Shown in pieces: positions 33,294-44,000 of a stretch of DNA of 64,000 nucleotides. Every line of letters starts with the position of its first letter. Positions within the stretch are counted from its first letter, which is position 1. The stretch comes from Jidongwangia harbinensis. GTDB taxonomy: Bacteria > Actinomycetota > Actinomycetes > Mycobacteriales > Micromonosporaceae. A model generated the notes under the pieces. The model was not told the origin of the DNA. It worked only from the letters and a program-made list of their open reading frames with translations, and made no database searches. The DNA is taken from contig NZ_JAIWNC010000001.1 in assembly GCF_020216025.1 (NCBI RefSeq), positions 496,001-560,000 on the forward strand. The letters are read 5' to 3'. The translations under genes were made by a program, and so were the position numbers.

Positions 33294-34543
33294 GACGTTG
33301 CTCCTCTCGGGGTGGGCACCGGCTCGTCCGCGTCCTCGATCGGCGGGCCGGATCCGGCCGGGAGAACCACCGGTTCCGGCCCCGGGCGGATCAGCAGAAG
33401 CAGGCCGCAACCGGCCACCGCGACCGCCACCACGACGAGCAGGACGCGGTAGTCCAGGACCATGACCAGCCCGGCGGCCAGGCCGATGGCGGCCGTCTGC
33501 GGGACGGTCACCAGCATCCCGGCAGTGGTGAAGACCCGGCCCAGCAGCCGAGCCGGCGAATGCCGTTGCAGCGCGGTGTTCCAGCCGATCGCGAACCAGG
33601 TCACCGAGGCACCGATGCCGGTACACGCGGCGACCACCACCGGCGTCGAGCCGACGATCAGCAGGCCGCTGCCGAGCGCGATCCCGAGCAGGGCGCCGCC
33701 GATCGTCCGGGCTTCGCCGAGATGCCGGAGCAGGCGCGCACCGACGAGTCCTGCCAGCACCGCGCCGCATCCCTGGGCACTGGCCAGCATGCCGAAGAAC
33801 GAGGGCGGCCGGTCCAGGCCGTGCTGGATCACCGCGAAGATGGTGGGTTCGAGGAAGCCGACCGCACCGAACGCGACCGCGCTGACCGCGGTGACGGCGG
33901 AGAGCAGTGGCACCGAGCGGATGAAGCGGAATCCGGCCAGCACCTCCTCGGCGAACGGCACCGTGGCCGGGTCCGGGCTGCTCTCGGTCAGCCGTACCGT
34001 GGCGAGCGCCGCGATGGCACCCAGGAACGTCACGGCGTCGAGCACCACCAGCGCGTGCGCACCGGCCGTGGCGTAGATCGCCGCGCCGGCCAGCGGGGCC
34101 AGGATCCGCGTGACGCCGCCCAGCGTGCCGAAGGCCGCGTTGGCCGACGCCAGCTCGGCGTCCGGCAGCAGGTCCTTGAGCAGGGCTCCACGGATGGCGC
34201 TGACCAGGGTGAACACGCAGCCGTAGCCGACCGCGACCAGGTAGATCAGCCAGATCTGTTCCGCCGACCGGACCAGGAGCAGACACAGCACCGCGAGCAT
34301 GGCGACGCCGTTGGTGGCCATCAGCAGCGGTTTGCGGCGTACCCGGTCGATGTGCCGGCCGGCCAGCGGCGCGATCAGCGCCGGCGCTCCCATCGCCAGG
34401 AACACCAGACCGGCGGCGGAGGTGCTGCCGGTCAGATCCTTGACCCAGACACCCAGGGCGAGCAGCAGGGCCGTGTCACCGAACCCGGACAGGGCGTCGC
34501 CGACGTACAGCCGCCGGAAGGCCGGATGCGCGAAGGCGCTCAT
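33290..34543 (-). CDS. MFS transporter
   Basis: A 417-aa protein with 12 hydrophobic segments, the MFS_3 (enterobactin exporter-like) family pattern GDALSGFGDTALLLAL and the basic loop GRHIDRVRRKPLL. Its ends overlap both neighbours by four bases. Most likely exports the NRPS product. Confidence 0.88.
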   Translation of the reverse strand: MSAFAHPAFRRLYVGDALSGFGDTALLLALGVWVKDLTGSTSAAGLVFLAMGAPALIAPLAGRHIDRVRRKPLLMATNGVAMLAVLCLLLVRSAEQIWLIYLVAVGYGCVFTLVSAIRGALLKDLLPDAELASANAAFGTLGGVTRILAPLAGAAIYATAGAHALVVLDAVTFLGAIAALATVRLTESSPDPATVPFAEEVLAGFRFIRSVPLLSAVTAVSAVAFGAVGFLEPTIFAVIQHGLDRPPSFFGMLASAQGCGAVLAGLVGARLLRHLGEARTIGGALLGIALGSGLLIVGSTPVVVAACTGIGASVTWFAIGWNTALQRHSPARLLGRVFTTAGMLVTVPQTAAIGLAAGLVMVLDYRVLLVVVAVAVAGCGLLLLIRPGPEPVVLPAGSGPPIEDADEPVPTPRGATS

Positions 34544-35778
34544 CCCACGGCCCCGACGGGGGCGGTCCGCGGGTTGCGCAGCGGTTCGAGGTGCACCGAC
34601 AGGCCGGTGTACCCCTGCACCAGGTTGGACCGCAGCCGGCGTGGCGGTTCCGTCACCTCGACCCGTTCCACCCGTTCGGCCAGCGCCAGCAGCAGCGTCC
34701 GCAGCTCCAGCCGGGCCAGGGCGGCTCCCAGGCAGTGGTGGCCGCCGTGGCCGAAGGCGAGATGGCGGTTGGGGGAACGCGCCGGCCGGAACGTGTCCGC
34801 GTCGGTGAAGTACCGGGGATCGCGGTTCGCGGCCGGCAGCCAGGCGGCCACCGCGGAGCCCGCGGCGATCCGCTGACCGGCGATCTCCACGTCGGCCGTG
34901 GCCACCCGGAGCACATGCATCGCCGGGGACGTCCAGCGCAGTACCTCCTCGACCGCGGTGTCGACCGCGGCGGGGTCGGCCCGCAACCCGGCGAGCAGAT
35001 CCGGCACGGTGCTCAGCGCCTCGAAACAGCCGGTGAGCGCGTGCCGGGTCGTCTCGTTCCCGCCGACCACGACGTTGTCGCAGTTGAGCAGCACGTCGTG
35101 CAGACTCAGCCGCGGGTCGGCCGCGATCGCGCTGATCAGGTCGTCACCGGGGTGCCGGCGGCGCTGCTCGACCAGTTCGGAGAGATAGAAGATGATCTCG
35201 GCGTGGGCGGCGGACGGTGACATCGCGGCGTACGTGGCGTCCGCGCCCGCGAAGGCATGGTTGGTGAGGTCGATCAGCTCGTCGCGATCGGCCGCCGGAA
35301 CGCCGAGGATCTGGCAGACCACCCCGGCCGGCACGAGCGGCCCGAGCGTCCGGGCCACGTCGGCGACGCCGGCGTCGACGGCGTCGCCGACCAGCCGGCG
35401 CACCTCGTCCTCGACCCCGTTCCGCAGGCTCTGCGCCATCGCCCGGGACAGGTACGGCAGCACGATGCCGCGCAGCCGGTCGTGGTGCGGCCCGTCCGCC
35501 ACCACCAGCATGTCCCCGCCGGCCTTGTCGGGATGCGCGCGGTCGAAGCCGATCATCATCCCGTACTCGGACGAGAACGGGCCGGCCGGCGACATCACCG
35601 CCCGGCAGGCGGCCTGGGAGAACACCGACCAGAAGCCGGACGGCGCGGTGCCGGGCGGGCTCCAGCGCACGGCGTCCGCCGCGGCCGCCGACCCCCACCG
35701 GGCGAACCGCCGGTCGTCGCGGTAGAGATCCGGGTCGCCGAGGTCGGTGCCCTCGGGCAGGTCCGCCGGGCGGGTCAT
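34540..35778 (-). CDS. Cytochrome P450 (bacterial class)
   Basis: A 412-aa soluble P450. The I-helix motif is VGGNETTRHA, ExxR lies in EEVLRW, and the heme loop is FGHGGHHCLGAALARLE. The ends overlap NRPS-C and MFS genes (ATGA), so it is made with the assembly line. P450s of this class hydroxylate carrier-bound amino acids or the released peptide. A hydroxyl made here could be the site for the carbamoyltransferase. Confidence 0.9.
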   Translation of the reverse strand: MTRPADLPEGTDLGDPDLYRDDRRFARWGSAAAADAVRWSPPGTAPSGFWSVFSQAACRAVMSPAGPFSSEYGMMIGFDRAHPDKAGGDMLVVADGPHHDRLRGIVLPYLSRAMAQSLRNGVEDEVRRLVGDAVDAGVADVARTLGPLVPAGVVCQILGVPAADRDELIDLTNHAFAGADATYAAMSPSAAHAEIIFYLSELVEQRRRHPGDDLISAIAADPRLSLHDVLLNCDNVVVGGNETTRHALTGCFEALSTVPDLLAGLRADPAAVDTAVEEVLRWTSPAMHVLRVATADVEIAGQRIAAGSAVAAWLPAANRDPRYFTDADTFRPARSPNRHLAFGHGGHHCLGAALARLELRTLLLALAERVERVEVTEPPRRLRSNLVQGYTGLSVHLEPLRNPRTAPVGAVG

Positions 35779-38700
35779 CGGGTGCCTTCCCCCGCGCCGG
35801 CCCGGACCAGCCGGGTGACCTCCTCGACGACCTCGGCGAAGGCCGGTCGCCGGAACACGGTGGCGACCCGCAGGTCGACCCCGAACCGGCGGTGCACCGC
35901 GGCGGCCATGTGCAGCACCTTGATCGAGGTGCCGCCCAGGGTGAAGAAGTCGCTGTCCGGGCGCAGGTCGCCGGCTTCGACCAGCTCGTGCCAGATGCCG
36001 GCGAGCGCCGAGTGCACCAGGGCGGCCGACGGGTCGCCGGGTCCGCCGGACGGGCTCCCGGGCGCTGGCGGCACCGGCTCCTCGCCCGCCGGTACGTCCC
36101 TGGCCGTCCGGGACAACGCGTCCCGGTCCAGCTTGCCGTTGGCGGTGCGGGGCAGACCGGGCACGCGGACCTGGCGGGCCGGCACCATGTAGCCCGGCAG
36201 CCGGGACCGCAGGTGCTCGCGCACGGCCGCCGGCTCGGCCGGGCCGGTCGTCACCGCGACCAGTTCCGTGCCCTCCGGCCCGGTCACGGCGACGACCGCG
36301 CCGTCGTGCACGCCAGGGCAGCCGCGCACGGCGGCCTCCACCTCCCCCAGCTCGATCCGGAATCCGCTGACCTTGACCTGGTCGTCACTGCGTCCCAGAT
36401 AGACGACCGCCCCGTCGGCTCGCAGCCGCACGACGTCCCCGGTCCGGTAGAGACGTTGCCCGCCCCGGACCGCCCACCGGTCGGCCACGAAGGTGACGCT
36501 GGTGCGCGCCGGATCGGCGACGTAGCCGTGTGCCAGCCCCTGGCCGCCGACGTACAGCTCACCGGTGCCGCCGGCGCTCACCGGTTCGAGCCGCTCGTCC
36601 AGGACCCGCAGGCAGCTGCCGTCGATCGCCCGGCCGATCGGGATCACGCCGTCCGCGAGGTCGGCCGGGACGACTTCGTGGGCGGCGGAGAACGTGGTGT
36701 TCTCGGTCGGCCCGTACGCGTTGACCAGCCGCTGCGGCGGACCGGCGGCGAGCATCCGGCGCAGCGGGCCGAGTGCGTACTGGTCGCCGCCGATGAGCAG
36801 CACCCGCAGCCCGGCGAACGCCTCCGGCGCATGCGTGACCACCGCGTTGAGCAGGGCGTTCGTCGTGAACATCACGGTCACGCCGGTCCGGCGCAGGAAC
36901 CGGGCGAGCCGGTGCGGGGCGAGCGCGACGTCCCGCGGCACCACCGCCAGCGTGGCGCCGGCGCTGAGCGCGCCCCAGATCTCGAACGTGGCGGCGTCGA
37001 AGGCCGGGTTGGACAGGTGGGCGACGACGTCCTCGGGGTGGAGCCGGACGTAGTTCGAGCGGGGTACCAGCCGGCCGATCGCCTCGTGCGGCACCACCAC
37101 GCCCTTGGGGACGCCGGTGGAGCCGGACGTGAACATCACGTAGGCGGGATGGGTGACGCCGACGGCCGGGTGGCCGCCGGAGTCCGGTGGTTCCGGGACC
37201 GGGGCCGGCGAGGGGGCCGGCAGGGGCAGGATCCGCACGCCGGCCGGGACGTGCGTCTCCTGCCCGGGGGCGCACAGCGCCCAGCGGGCCTCACTCTGCC
37301 GGACGACGACGTGGCTGCGCGCGACCGGCTGGTGCACGTCCACGGGAAGGTAGGCGGCACCGGCCCGGAGCACCGCCAGGTAGCCGATGACCGCGTCCGC
37401 ACCCCGCTCGGCCGCCACCGCGACGCGGCTGCCCGGCCCGGCGCCGTCGGCGGCCAGCGCCGAGGCCAGCCGGTCGGCCGCGGCGTCGAGTTCGGCGTAC
37501 GTGACGACCCGGGACTCCTCGCGCACCGCCACCGCGTCCGGGGTGCTGCTCGCCTGCCGGGCCACCACGTCGTGCACCGGAGCGACCGGCTGGCGGACGT
37601 AGCCGTGCTCCTCGGGCACCGGCGGTTCCGGACGGGCCAGCACGTCGGCGATCGGCGCGTCCGGGTCGGCGGTGAGCCGGTCCACGGTGTCCAGCAGACG
37701 GCGGTGCAGCCGGGTGGCCCGATCGCGGCCGAACAGGTCGAGGCTGAACTCCAGCGCCGAGCGGGTCGACGCCGGTCCACTGGTGACGGTCCAGAGCAGG
37801 TCGTACTTCGCGGTGCCGGTGGCGAGCACGTCCCGCTCCGCGGTCAGGCCGGCCGGCGCCCAGCGCCACGACCGGTCGTCGACGTGGGAGATGCCGATCT
37901 GGGTGAGGGGGTGCGGGCCCGTCCCGGGCCGGTGCGGGACCTGTGCCACCAGGTCCTGCAGCGGGGTCTGCTGGTGCGCGAGCGCATCCCCGACCAGCGC
38001 CCGGACCTGGGCGACGAGCCCGCGGAAGGTGGGGGCGCCGGCGAACCGGACGCGGACCGGCAGGACGTTGACGAACATCCCGACGCGGTCCTCGTCGGCC
38101 GGCGTCCGGCCGCTCATCGGCACCCCGATGACGACGTCCGACGGCACCGCCGGGTCCGCCGGGGTCTCGATGTCGTGCAGGAAGCCCGCGTACGCGGCCA
38201 GCAGCACGATGAACTCGGTGGCCGAGCAGCCGGTCGCCAGCCGGCTGATCCGTTCGGCGAGCCGGGCGTCGAGCGGGGCCTCGGCGACATCGCCGTCCGG
38301 TCCGGTGACGTACGGGCGGTCCCGGTCGACCGGCAGGTTCAGCGGGCCGCGCAGGCCGGCCAGCTCGCGCTGCCAGTACGCGGCGGACGCGCGCGGGTCC
38401 GGACGGGTGCCCAGCCCTCGCCGGATCCGGCCGGGCAGGTCCGTGGCCAGCCCGGCGCGGCGCCCGTAGGACTCCTGGAGTTCCCGGTCGAGCAGGTCGA
38501 GGGCGTGCTGGTCGGCGATCAGGTGGTGCAGCGTGAGCAGCAGGGTCGCCCGGTCGCCCGGCTCGAGCACCAGGCAGGCGCGGGCCAGCGGGACCGTGTC
38601 GGCCGGGATCGGCCGGCGGGCCTGCTCGGCCACGTGGGCCCGGGCCCGCGCCGCGGCCCGGGCCGGCTCCTCGCCGGTCAGGTCCAGCGTCGTCCACGGC

Positions 38701-39191
38701 AGGTCGGCGGTGGCGCTGACCAGCCGGCCCCCGTCGGCGGTGAAGCAGGTGCGCAGGGCGTCGTGCCCGGACACCAGTTCCTCGACGGCGTCCCGCAGCG
38801 CCGCGGTGTCGAGCCGGCCCCGGAAGCGGTACCGGACCGGGACGTTGTACACGGCGGTGCCCGGGTGCAGGCGGTCGACGAACAGCAGCCTCTCCTCGGC
38901 CGGCGAGATGTCGGTCGGCCGGGCCACCGGTACCGTCTCGGCCAGCAGCGCGGCCACCTGGCTCGGCGACCGGCAGGTGAACAACACGTCCAGATTCAGG
39001 TCCACCGAGCATCGGCGGCGCAGCTCCAGGGCCGCCTCGACGGCCTGCAGCGACTGGCCGCCGAGCGCGAAGAAGTCGTCGTCCGGCCCGACCGTGGCCC
39101 GGCCGAGGGCCTCGGCCAGAACCGAGCACGCCAGGTCCAGCCAGGACGGTGAACCGGCGCCGCCGGGCGGTGTCTCGTCCTGGACCATCAT
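35775..39191 (-). CDS. NRPS-C: T-C-A-T
   Basis: 1138 aa. A T domain at the N-terminus (LGGQSL, about residue 44), C domain with HHLIADQ (about 220, LCL-like opening), A domain with FTSGSTGVPKG (about 688), and final T (LGGTSIK, about 1085). There is no E or TE domain. My pocket reading is D-A-F-F-L-G-A-T-F-K, in the Ile/Val group. Starting with a T domain implies it is loaded in trans, plausibly by the free A protein. ATG at 39191 overlaps the carbamoyltransferase stop. A far longer open frame upstream is antisense-free noise over that gene. Confidence 0.9.
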   Translation of the reverse strand: MMVQDETPPGGAGSPSWLDLACSVLAEALGRATVGPDDDFFALGGQSLQAVEAALELRRRCSVDLNLDVLFTCRSPSQVAALLAETVPVARPTDISPAEERLLFVDRLHPGTAVYNVPVRYRFRGRLDTAALRDAVEELVSGHDALRTCFTADGGRLVSATADLPWTTLDLTGEEPARAAARARAHVAEQARRPIPADTVPLARACLVLEPGDRATLLLTLHHLIADQHALDLLDRELQESYGRRAGLATDLPGRIRRGLGTRPDPRASAAYWQRELAGLRGPLNLPVDRDRPYVTGPDGDVAEAPLDARLAERISRLATGCSATEFIVLLAAYAGFLHDIETPADPAVPSDVVIGVPMSGRTPADEDRVGMFVNVLPVRVRFAGAPTFRGLVAQVRALVGDALAHQQTPLQDLVAQVPHRPGTGPHPLTQIGISHVDDRSWRWAPAGLTAERDVLATGTAKYDLLWTVTSGPASTRSALEFSLDLFGRDRATRLHRRLLDTVDRLTADPDAPIADVLARPEPPVPEEHGYVRQPVAPVHDVVARQASSTPDAVAVREESRVVTYAELDAAADRLASALAADGAGPGSRVAVAAERGADAVIGYLAVLRAGAAYLPVDVHQPVARSHVVVRQSEARWALCAPGQETHVPAGVRILPLPAPSPAPVPEPPDSGGHPAVGVTHPAYVMFTSGSTGVPKGVVVPHEAIGRLVPRSNYVRLHPEDVVAHLSNPAFDAATFEIWGALSAGATLAVVPRDVALAPHRLARFLRRTGVTVMFTTNALLNAVVTHAPEAFAGLRVLLIGGDQYALGPLRRMLAAGPPQRLVNAYGPTENTTFSAAHEVVPADLADGVIPIGRAIDGSCLRVLDERLEPVSAGGTGELYVGGQGLAHGYVADPARTSVTFVADRWAVRGGQRLYRTGDVVRLRADGAVVYLGRSDDQVKVSGFRIELGEVEAAVRGCPGVHDGAVVAVTGPEGTELVAVTTGPAEPAAVREHLRSRLPGYMVPARQVRVPGLPRTANGKLDRDALSRTARDVPAGEEPVPPAPGSPSGGPGDPSAALVHSALAGIWHELVEAGDLRPDSDFFTLGGTSIKVLHMAAAVHRRFGVDLRVATVFRRPAFAEVVEEVTRLVRAGAGEGTR

Positions 39192-40987
39192 GCCGCGTCT
39201 CCCGCCGTACGCCGCGGCTCGCCGGCCCGCTCGCGGTGGCGGACCAGGAAGTCGCCGATCACCAGTGCGTCGAGCCGCGACCGCGCGAACGTGGCGAGCG
39301 CGTCCCGCGGGGTCCGCACGATCGGCTGGCCGCGCAGGTTGAACGACGTGTTGACCAGCACCGGCATGCCGGTCACCGCTCCCATGCGGCGCAGCAGCGC
39401 CCAGAACAGCGGCGCGGACCGCTGGTTCACGAGTTGCACCCGCGCCGACCCGTCCACGTGTGTCACGGCCGGCAACCGGTCCCGGTACGCCTCGCGGACC
39501 GGCGTCACCATCAACATGTGCCGGAACGCACGCTCGGACGCCGGCGGCAGCGCGAAGTACGTCGCGCCGTCCTCCTCCGGCACCGCGGGGGCGAACGGGC
39601 GGAACTCCTCCCGCTGCTTCACCACCTCGTTCAGGTGCGCCCGCATGGACGGCGAGCGCGGGTCGGCGAGGATGCTGCGGTTGCCCAGTGCCCGCGGGCC
39701 GAACTCCATGCGCCCCTGGAACAGGGCGACCGTGGCGCCGCCGGTGATCAGCTCGATCGCCTCGGTGACCAGCTCGCCGGTGCCGAGGCGGCGGGCCTCC
39801 AGCTCTCCGCCGGCGTCGCTGATCGCCGTCTCGATCTGGGCGTCGGTGAACCCGTCGCCCCAGTAGGGCATGTCCATCCGGCCCGGGGCGGCCGGCCGGC
39901 GCTCCCGGGCGGCGGCCAGCGCCGCGCCCAGTGCGGTGCCGTCGTCGCCGGCCGCCGGCTGCACGAACACCTCGTCGAAGAGCCCGCTGCGCAGGATCAC
40001 GCCGTTGGCGGAGCAGTTCAGAGCGACCCCGCCGGCCAGGCACAGCCGGCGCAGGCCGGTGCGGGCGCGGAACTCCCGCAGCACGTGCATCAGGGTCGTC
40101 TCGAGACAGGACTGCAGGGCGGCGGCGATGTCCAGGTAGCGCTGGTCCAGCTCGGCGTCCGGTTCCCGGGCGGCGCCGAGACGCTCCTCCAGCCGCCGGA
40201 CGACGCCCTGGTGGGTCTCGCGCTCCATCGGCGACTTGTTCGCGGTCAGCAGCGGCACCGCGAAGCCGCCGTCCGGCCCGTGCCGGACGAACTCGTCGAA
40301 GGCGGCCCGGAACCGGCCCGGGTCCCCGTACGGCGCCAGTCCCATGACCTTGTACTCGTCCATGCCGTACTGGAAGCCGAGGTAGTGGGTGACGACGCTG
40401 TAGAGGATGCCGAGCGAGCTCATGATCGGGTAGCTGGCGATCAGGTCGAGGTCCGGGCCGCGGCCGGTGCGCACCGACAGCGACTCCTGCTCGCCCATCC
40501 CGTCGGCCACCACCACCAGCGCGTCGTCGAAACCGCTGAGGTAGTAGCTGCTCGCGGCGTGGGCCTGGTGGTGCGGCACGTGCACGAACCTCGGCCAGCC
40601 GGCCTCGGCCGGGTAGTGCTCGCGCAGGATCTGCCGTTGCAGGTCCATCGCGTAGACGTCGGCGTACCAGCCGGCCGAGAGGTGGTCGAGCTGCCAGACC
40701 GCCGACGGCTCGTACCGGAAGCCGTGGGCGACGACGTCGACGTCGGCCAGGGTGGCGCCGGCCGCGCGCAGGCAGGCGTCGATCGCGTCCTTCGGGAAGC
40801 GGCCGGTGCCCTTGACCCCGTCGTAGCGTTCCTGCGCCGAGGCAGCGAGTACCCCGGTGTCGTCGAGGAGCGCGGCGGCCGAGTCGAGGCCCTGACGGAT
40901 CCGGTGCTCGCGGCTCCGCTCGGTGCCGAGGACGGCACGCTTGTAGGCCGTGCTGCGGTCGAGGCCGCTGAATCCCAGTGTCAGCAT
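39188..40987 (-). CDS. O-carbamoyltransferase (NodU/CmcH/TobZ family)
   Basis: A 599-aa enzyme that makes carbamoyl adenylate from carbamoyl phosphate and ATP and transfers the carbamoyl group to a hydroxyl. It has metal-binding HHQAHAA followed by ADGMGE, the YrdC-like C-terminal domain with FGPRALGNRSILADPR, and LAGGVALNCSANG. Length is normal. It lies between two NRPS genes; the substrate could be a Ser or Thr side chain or a P450-made alcohol. Confidence 0.92.
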   Translation of the reverse strand: MLTLGFSGLDRSTAYKRAVLGTERSREHRIRQGLDSAAALLDDTGVLAASAQERYDGVKGTGRFPKDAIDACLRAAGATLADVDVVAHGFRYEPSAVWQLDHLSAGWYADVYAMDLQRQILREHYPAEAGWPRFVHVPHHQAHAASSYYLSGFDDALVVVADGMGEQESLSVRTGRGPDLDLIASYPIMSSLGILYSVVTHYLGFQYGMDEYKVMGLAPYGDPGRFRAAFDEFVRHGPDGGFAVPLLTANKSPMERETHQGVVRRLEERLGAAREPDAELDQRYLDIAAALQSCLETTLMHVLREFRARTGLRRLCLAGGVALNCSANGVILRSGLFDEVFVQPAAGDDGTALGAALAAARERRPAAPGRMDMPYWGDGFTDAQIETAISDAGGELEARRLGTGELVTEAIELITGGATVALFQGRMEFGPRALGNRSILADPRSPSMRAHLNEVVKQREEFRPFAPAVPEEDGATYFALPPASERAFRHMLMVTPVREAYRDRLPAVTHVDGSARVQLVNQRSAPLFWALLRRMGAVTGMPVLVNTSFNLRGQPIVRTPRDALATFARSRLDALVIGDFLVRHRERAGEPRRTAGDAA

Positions 40988-41000
40988 GGGGTCACCACTC

Positions 41001-44000
41001 TCAGTTCGCGGGTGTGGGGGAAGGCGTGGAGGCGGCCGGCGCCAGGGCGGCCAGGGCGGCGGGAGTGGGCCGGCGCATCACGTCGGCCATCGTCAGCTCG
41101 GTGTCCAGCACCTCCTCGGCCCCGGTGATCAGGCGCATCACCCGGAGCGAGTCGCCGCCGAGCTCGAAGAAGTCGTCGTCGACCCCGGCCGGGACGCCGA
41201 GGATCCGGCTGAAGAGTTCGCACATCTGCCGCTCCCGCGGGTTCGCGGGGGCCGGTTGCGGCGCCGTGACCGGAACCTCCGGCGGAGGGAGCGCCGAGCG
41301 GTCCAGCTTGCCGGTGGCGCCCAGCGGCATCGCGTCCAGCCGGACGAAGGAGGCCGGCACCGCGTACGCCGGCAGGCTCGCCGGCAGCTCGGCGCGCAGC
41401 CGGGACGGATCGAAGGATCCGCCGGGGGTGGTCGTCACGTACCCGACCAGGCGGGGGCGGCGCTGATCGTCGGTGTGCACGGCGGCGGCCGCGGCGGCGA
41501 CGTCCGTGCAACCGGCGAGCGCGGCCTCGACCTCACCCAGCTCGATCCGGTGGCCGCGGATCTTGACCTGGGTGTCGTCGCGGCCGTGGAACACCAGCTG
41601 CCCGTCCGGGGACCAGGCCGCTCGGTCGCCGGTGCGGTAGAGCCGCTCGCCGGGGCCGCCGAACGGGTCGGCGACGAACCGGGTGGCGGTCAGTCCGGCC
41701 CGCCGCAGGTAGCCCCGGGCCAGGCCGGTCCCGGCCAGGTACAGGTCGCCGACGACGTCCGGCGGTACCCGTCGCAGGTACCGGTCGAGGACGTGCGTGC
41801 GCAGGTTCCTGATCGGTCGTCCGATCGGGACGGCGGGCAGCCGGTCGTCGCGCGGCACCGGCCAGGCGGTGACGTCCACCGACGCCTCGGTCGGGCCGTA
41901 CAGGTTGTGCAGGTCGGCGGGGATCGCGGCGTGGAACCGCCGGGCCAGGTCGGCGTCGAGGGCCTCGCCGCTGCAGATCACCCGGCGCAGGCCCGCGCAG
42001 CGCGCCGCGGTGGTCTCGGCCAGGAACGCGCTCAGCACCGAGGGTACGAAGTGCGCCGTGGTGACCGCGTGCCGGTCGATCAGCCGGGCCAGGCGCACCG
42101 GGTCGCGCTGGTCCTCGGCGTCGGCGACGACGACGCACGACCCGGTCAGCAGGGGCCAGAACATCTCCCAGACCGAGACGTCGAAGCTGAGGTTGGTCTT
42201 GTGCAGCACGCGGTCGTCCGGCGTCAGGCCGTACTCGTCCTGCATCCAGGCGAGACGGTTGACGATGCCGGTGTGCGGCACCACGACGCCCTTGGGCCGC
42301 CCGGTCGAGCCGGAGGTGTAGATCACGTAGGCCGGACTGCGCGGGTCGGGGAGCGGGACCGGCGGTTCGGTGTCCGGCCGTGCCGCGAGCGCCGCGATCA
42401 CGGCCGGGTCGTCGACCGCGACGCACCGCCGCGGCTCCAGGCCGGCCGCCACCAGTCCACTCAGCACGGCGCGGGTGCCCACCACGCAGGCCGGGTCGCT
42501 GTCCCGGACCATCAGCGCCTGCCGGCCGGCCGGCAGGTCGGGATCGATCGGCAGGTAGGCGGCGCCCGCCTTCGTCGCGGCCAGGATCACCGTCAGGCTC
42601 GCCACCGAACGCGGCAGCGCCACCGCGACGACGGTCTCCGGGCCGGCGCCACGGACGGCGAGCAGGCCGGCCCACCGATTCGACCGGGCGTCCAGCTCGC
42701 GATAGGTGGTGGCGTCGTCGTCGGCGAGCACCGCGACGGCCTCCGGCGTCCGCGCCGCCTGCGCCCGGAACAGCTCCGGCAGCGTCCCGGTGGGGACAGG
42801 TCCGGCGGTGTCGTTGACCCGTGCGAGCAGCCGGCTCTCGGCATCGGTACGGAGCGGCAACCGGGCCACCGGCTCGTCCGGGCCGGCGACGGCGGCGCGC
42901 AGCAGCCCGTGCAGCCGGTCCAGCAGCGCCCGGGCGGCGGCCTCGTCCACGACCTCGCTCTGGTGGCTCAGTCGCAGGTGCAGCCGCGTTCCCGGCACCA
43001 CGACCAGCGTCACCGGATAGCTCGTGGCGTCCCGGCCGGCGATGTCGGTGATCCGGGCCTCCCCCAGGGTCGCCGAGCCGTCCACCGCAGCCGGATAGTT
43101 CTCGAACACGTACAGGGTGTCGAAGAGCGTTCCGGGGACGTCCGTCAGCTTCTGCACCGCCGGCAGGGCCAGGTGCTGGTAGGGGGTCAGGGCGGACTGC
43201 TCGTCCTGGAGCCGGGTGAGGAGGCCGGTGAACGGCTCGCGCGGGTCGGTGCGGACCCGTACCGGGATGGTGTTGAGGAACAGGCCGACCATCCGGTTCG
43301 CGTCCGGGACCTCCGGCGGGCGGCCGGCGACCGGCATCCCGAACAGGACGTCGTCGCGGCCGGTGAGGCCGGCCAGCAACACGCCCCAGGCGCCCTGCAG
43401 CACGGTGTTCATGGTCAGGCCGCGGTCGCGGGCCAGGGCGGACAGGGCCGCGGTGAGCGTCTCGTCCAGGTCGAGCGACAGCGTCCGGGGGAAGTCCGGG
43501 GCGGAGCCGGTGCCCGGCGCCGGAGCGCTGAGCAGAGTCGGTTCGGTGACGCCGGCCAGCGCGTCCCGCCAGGCCGCTTCGGCCACTCCCCGGTCCTGTT
43601 CGGCGAGCCAGGACAGGTAGTCGCGGAACGCCGGGGCCGGTGCCGGTGCTGGTGCCGCCCCGCGCCGGTGCTCGTAGGCCTCGAGCAGGTCCCGGATCAG
43701 CAGGGACAGTGACCAGCCGTCGATCAGGATGTGGTGGTGGGTCAGCCGGAGCCGGTAGTGGTCGGCGCCGAGGCGCAGCAGGCAGAAGCGGATCAGCGGT
43801 GGGCGGGTCAGGTCGAAGGCGTCCGCCCGGTCCGCGTCCGCCAGCCGATCGGCCTCGGCCTCGGCGAGCCCGGTGGGCATCGCGCTGAGGTCGACCTCCC
43901 GCCAGCCGACGCCGACCACCGGACCGATCACCTGGACCGGATCTCCAGTCGGCCGCTGCCGGAAGCCCGCCCGCAGGTGGGGATGCCGGGTCAGCAGGTC

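Noticed and set aside
39192..40043. N-terminal extension of NRPS-C
   Set aside because: It overlaps the well-supported carbamoyltransferase gene and lacks domain character. The ATG at 39191 sits right before a proper T domain.
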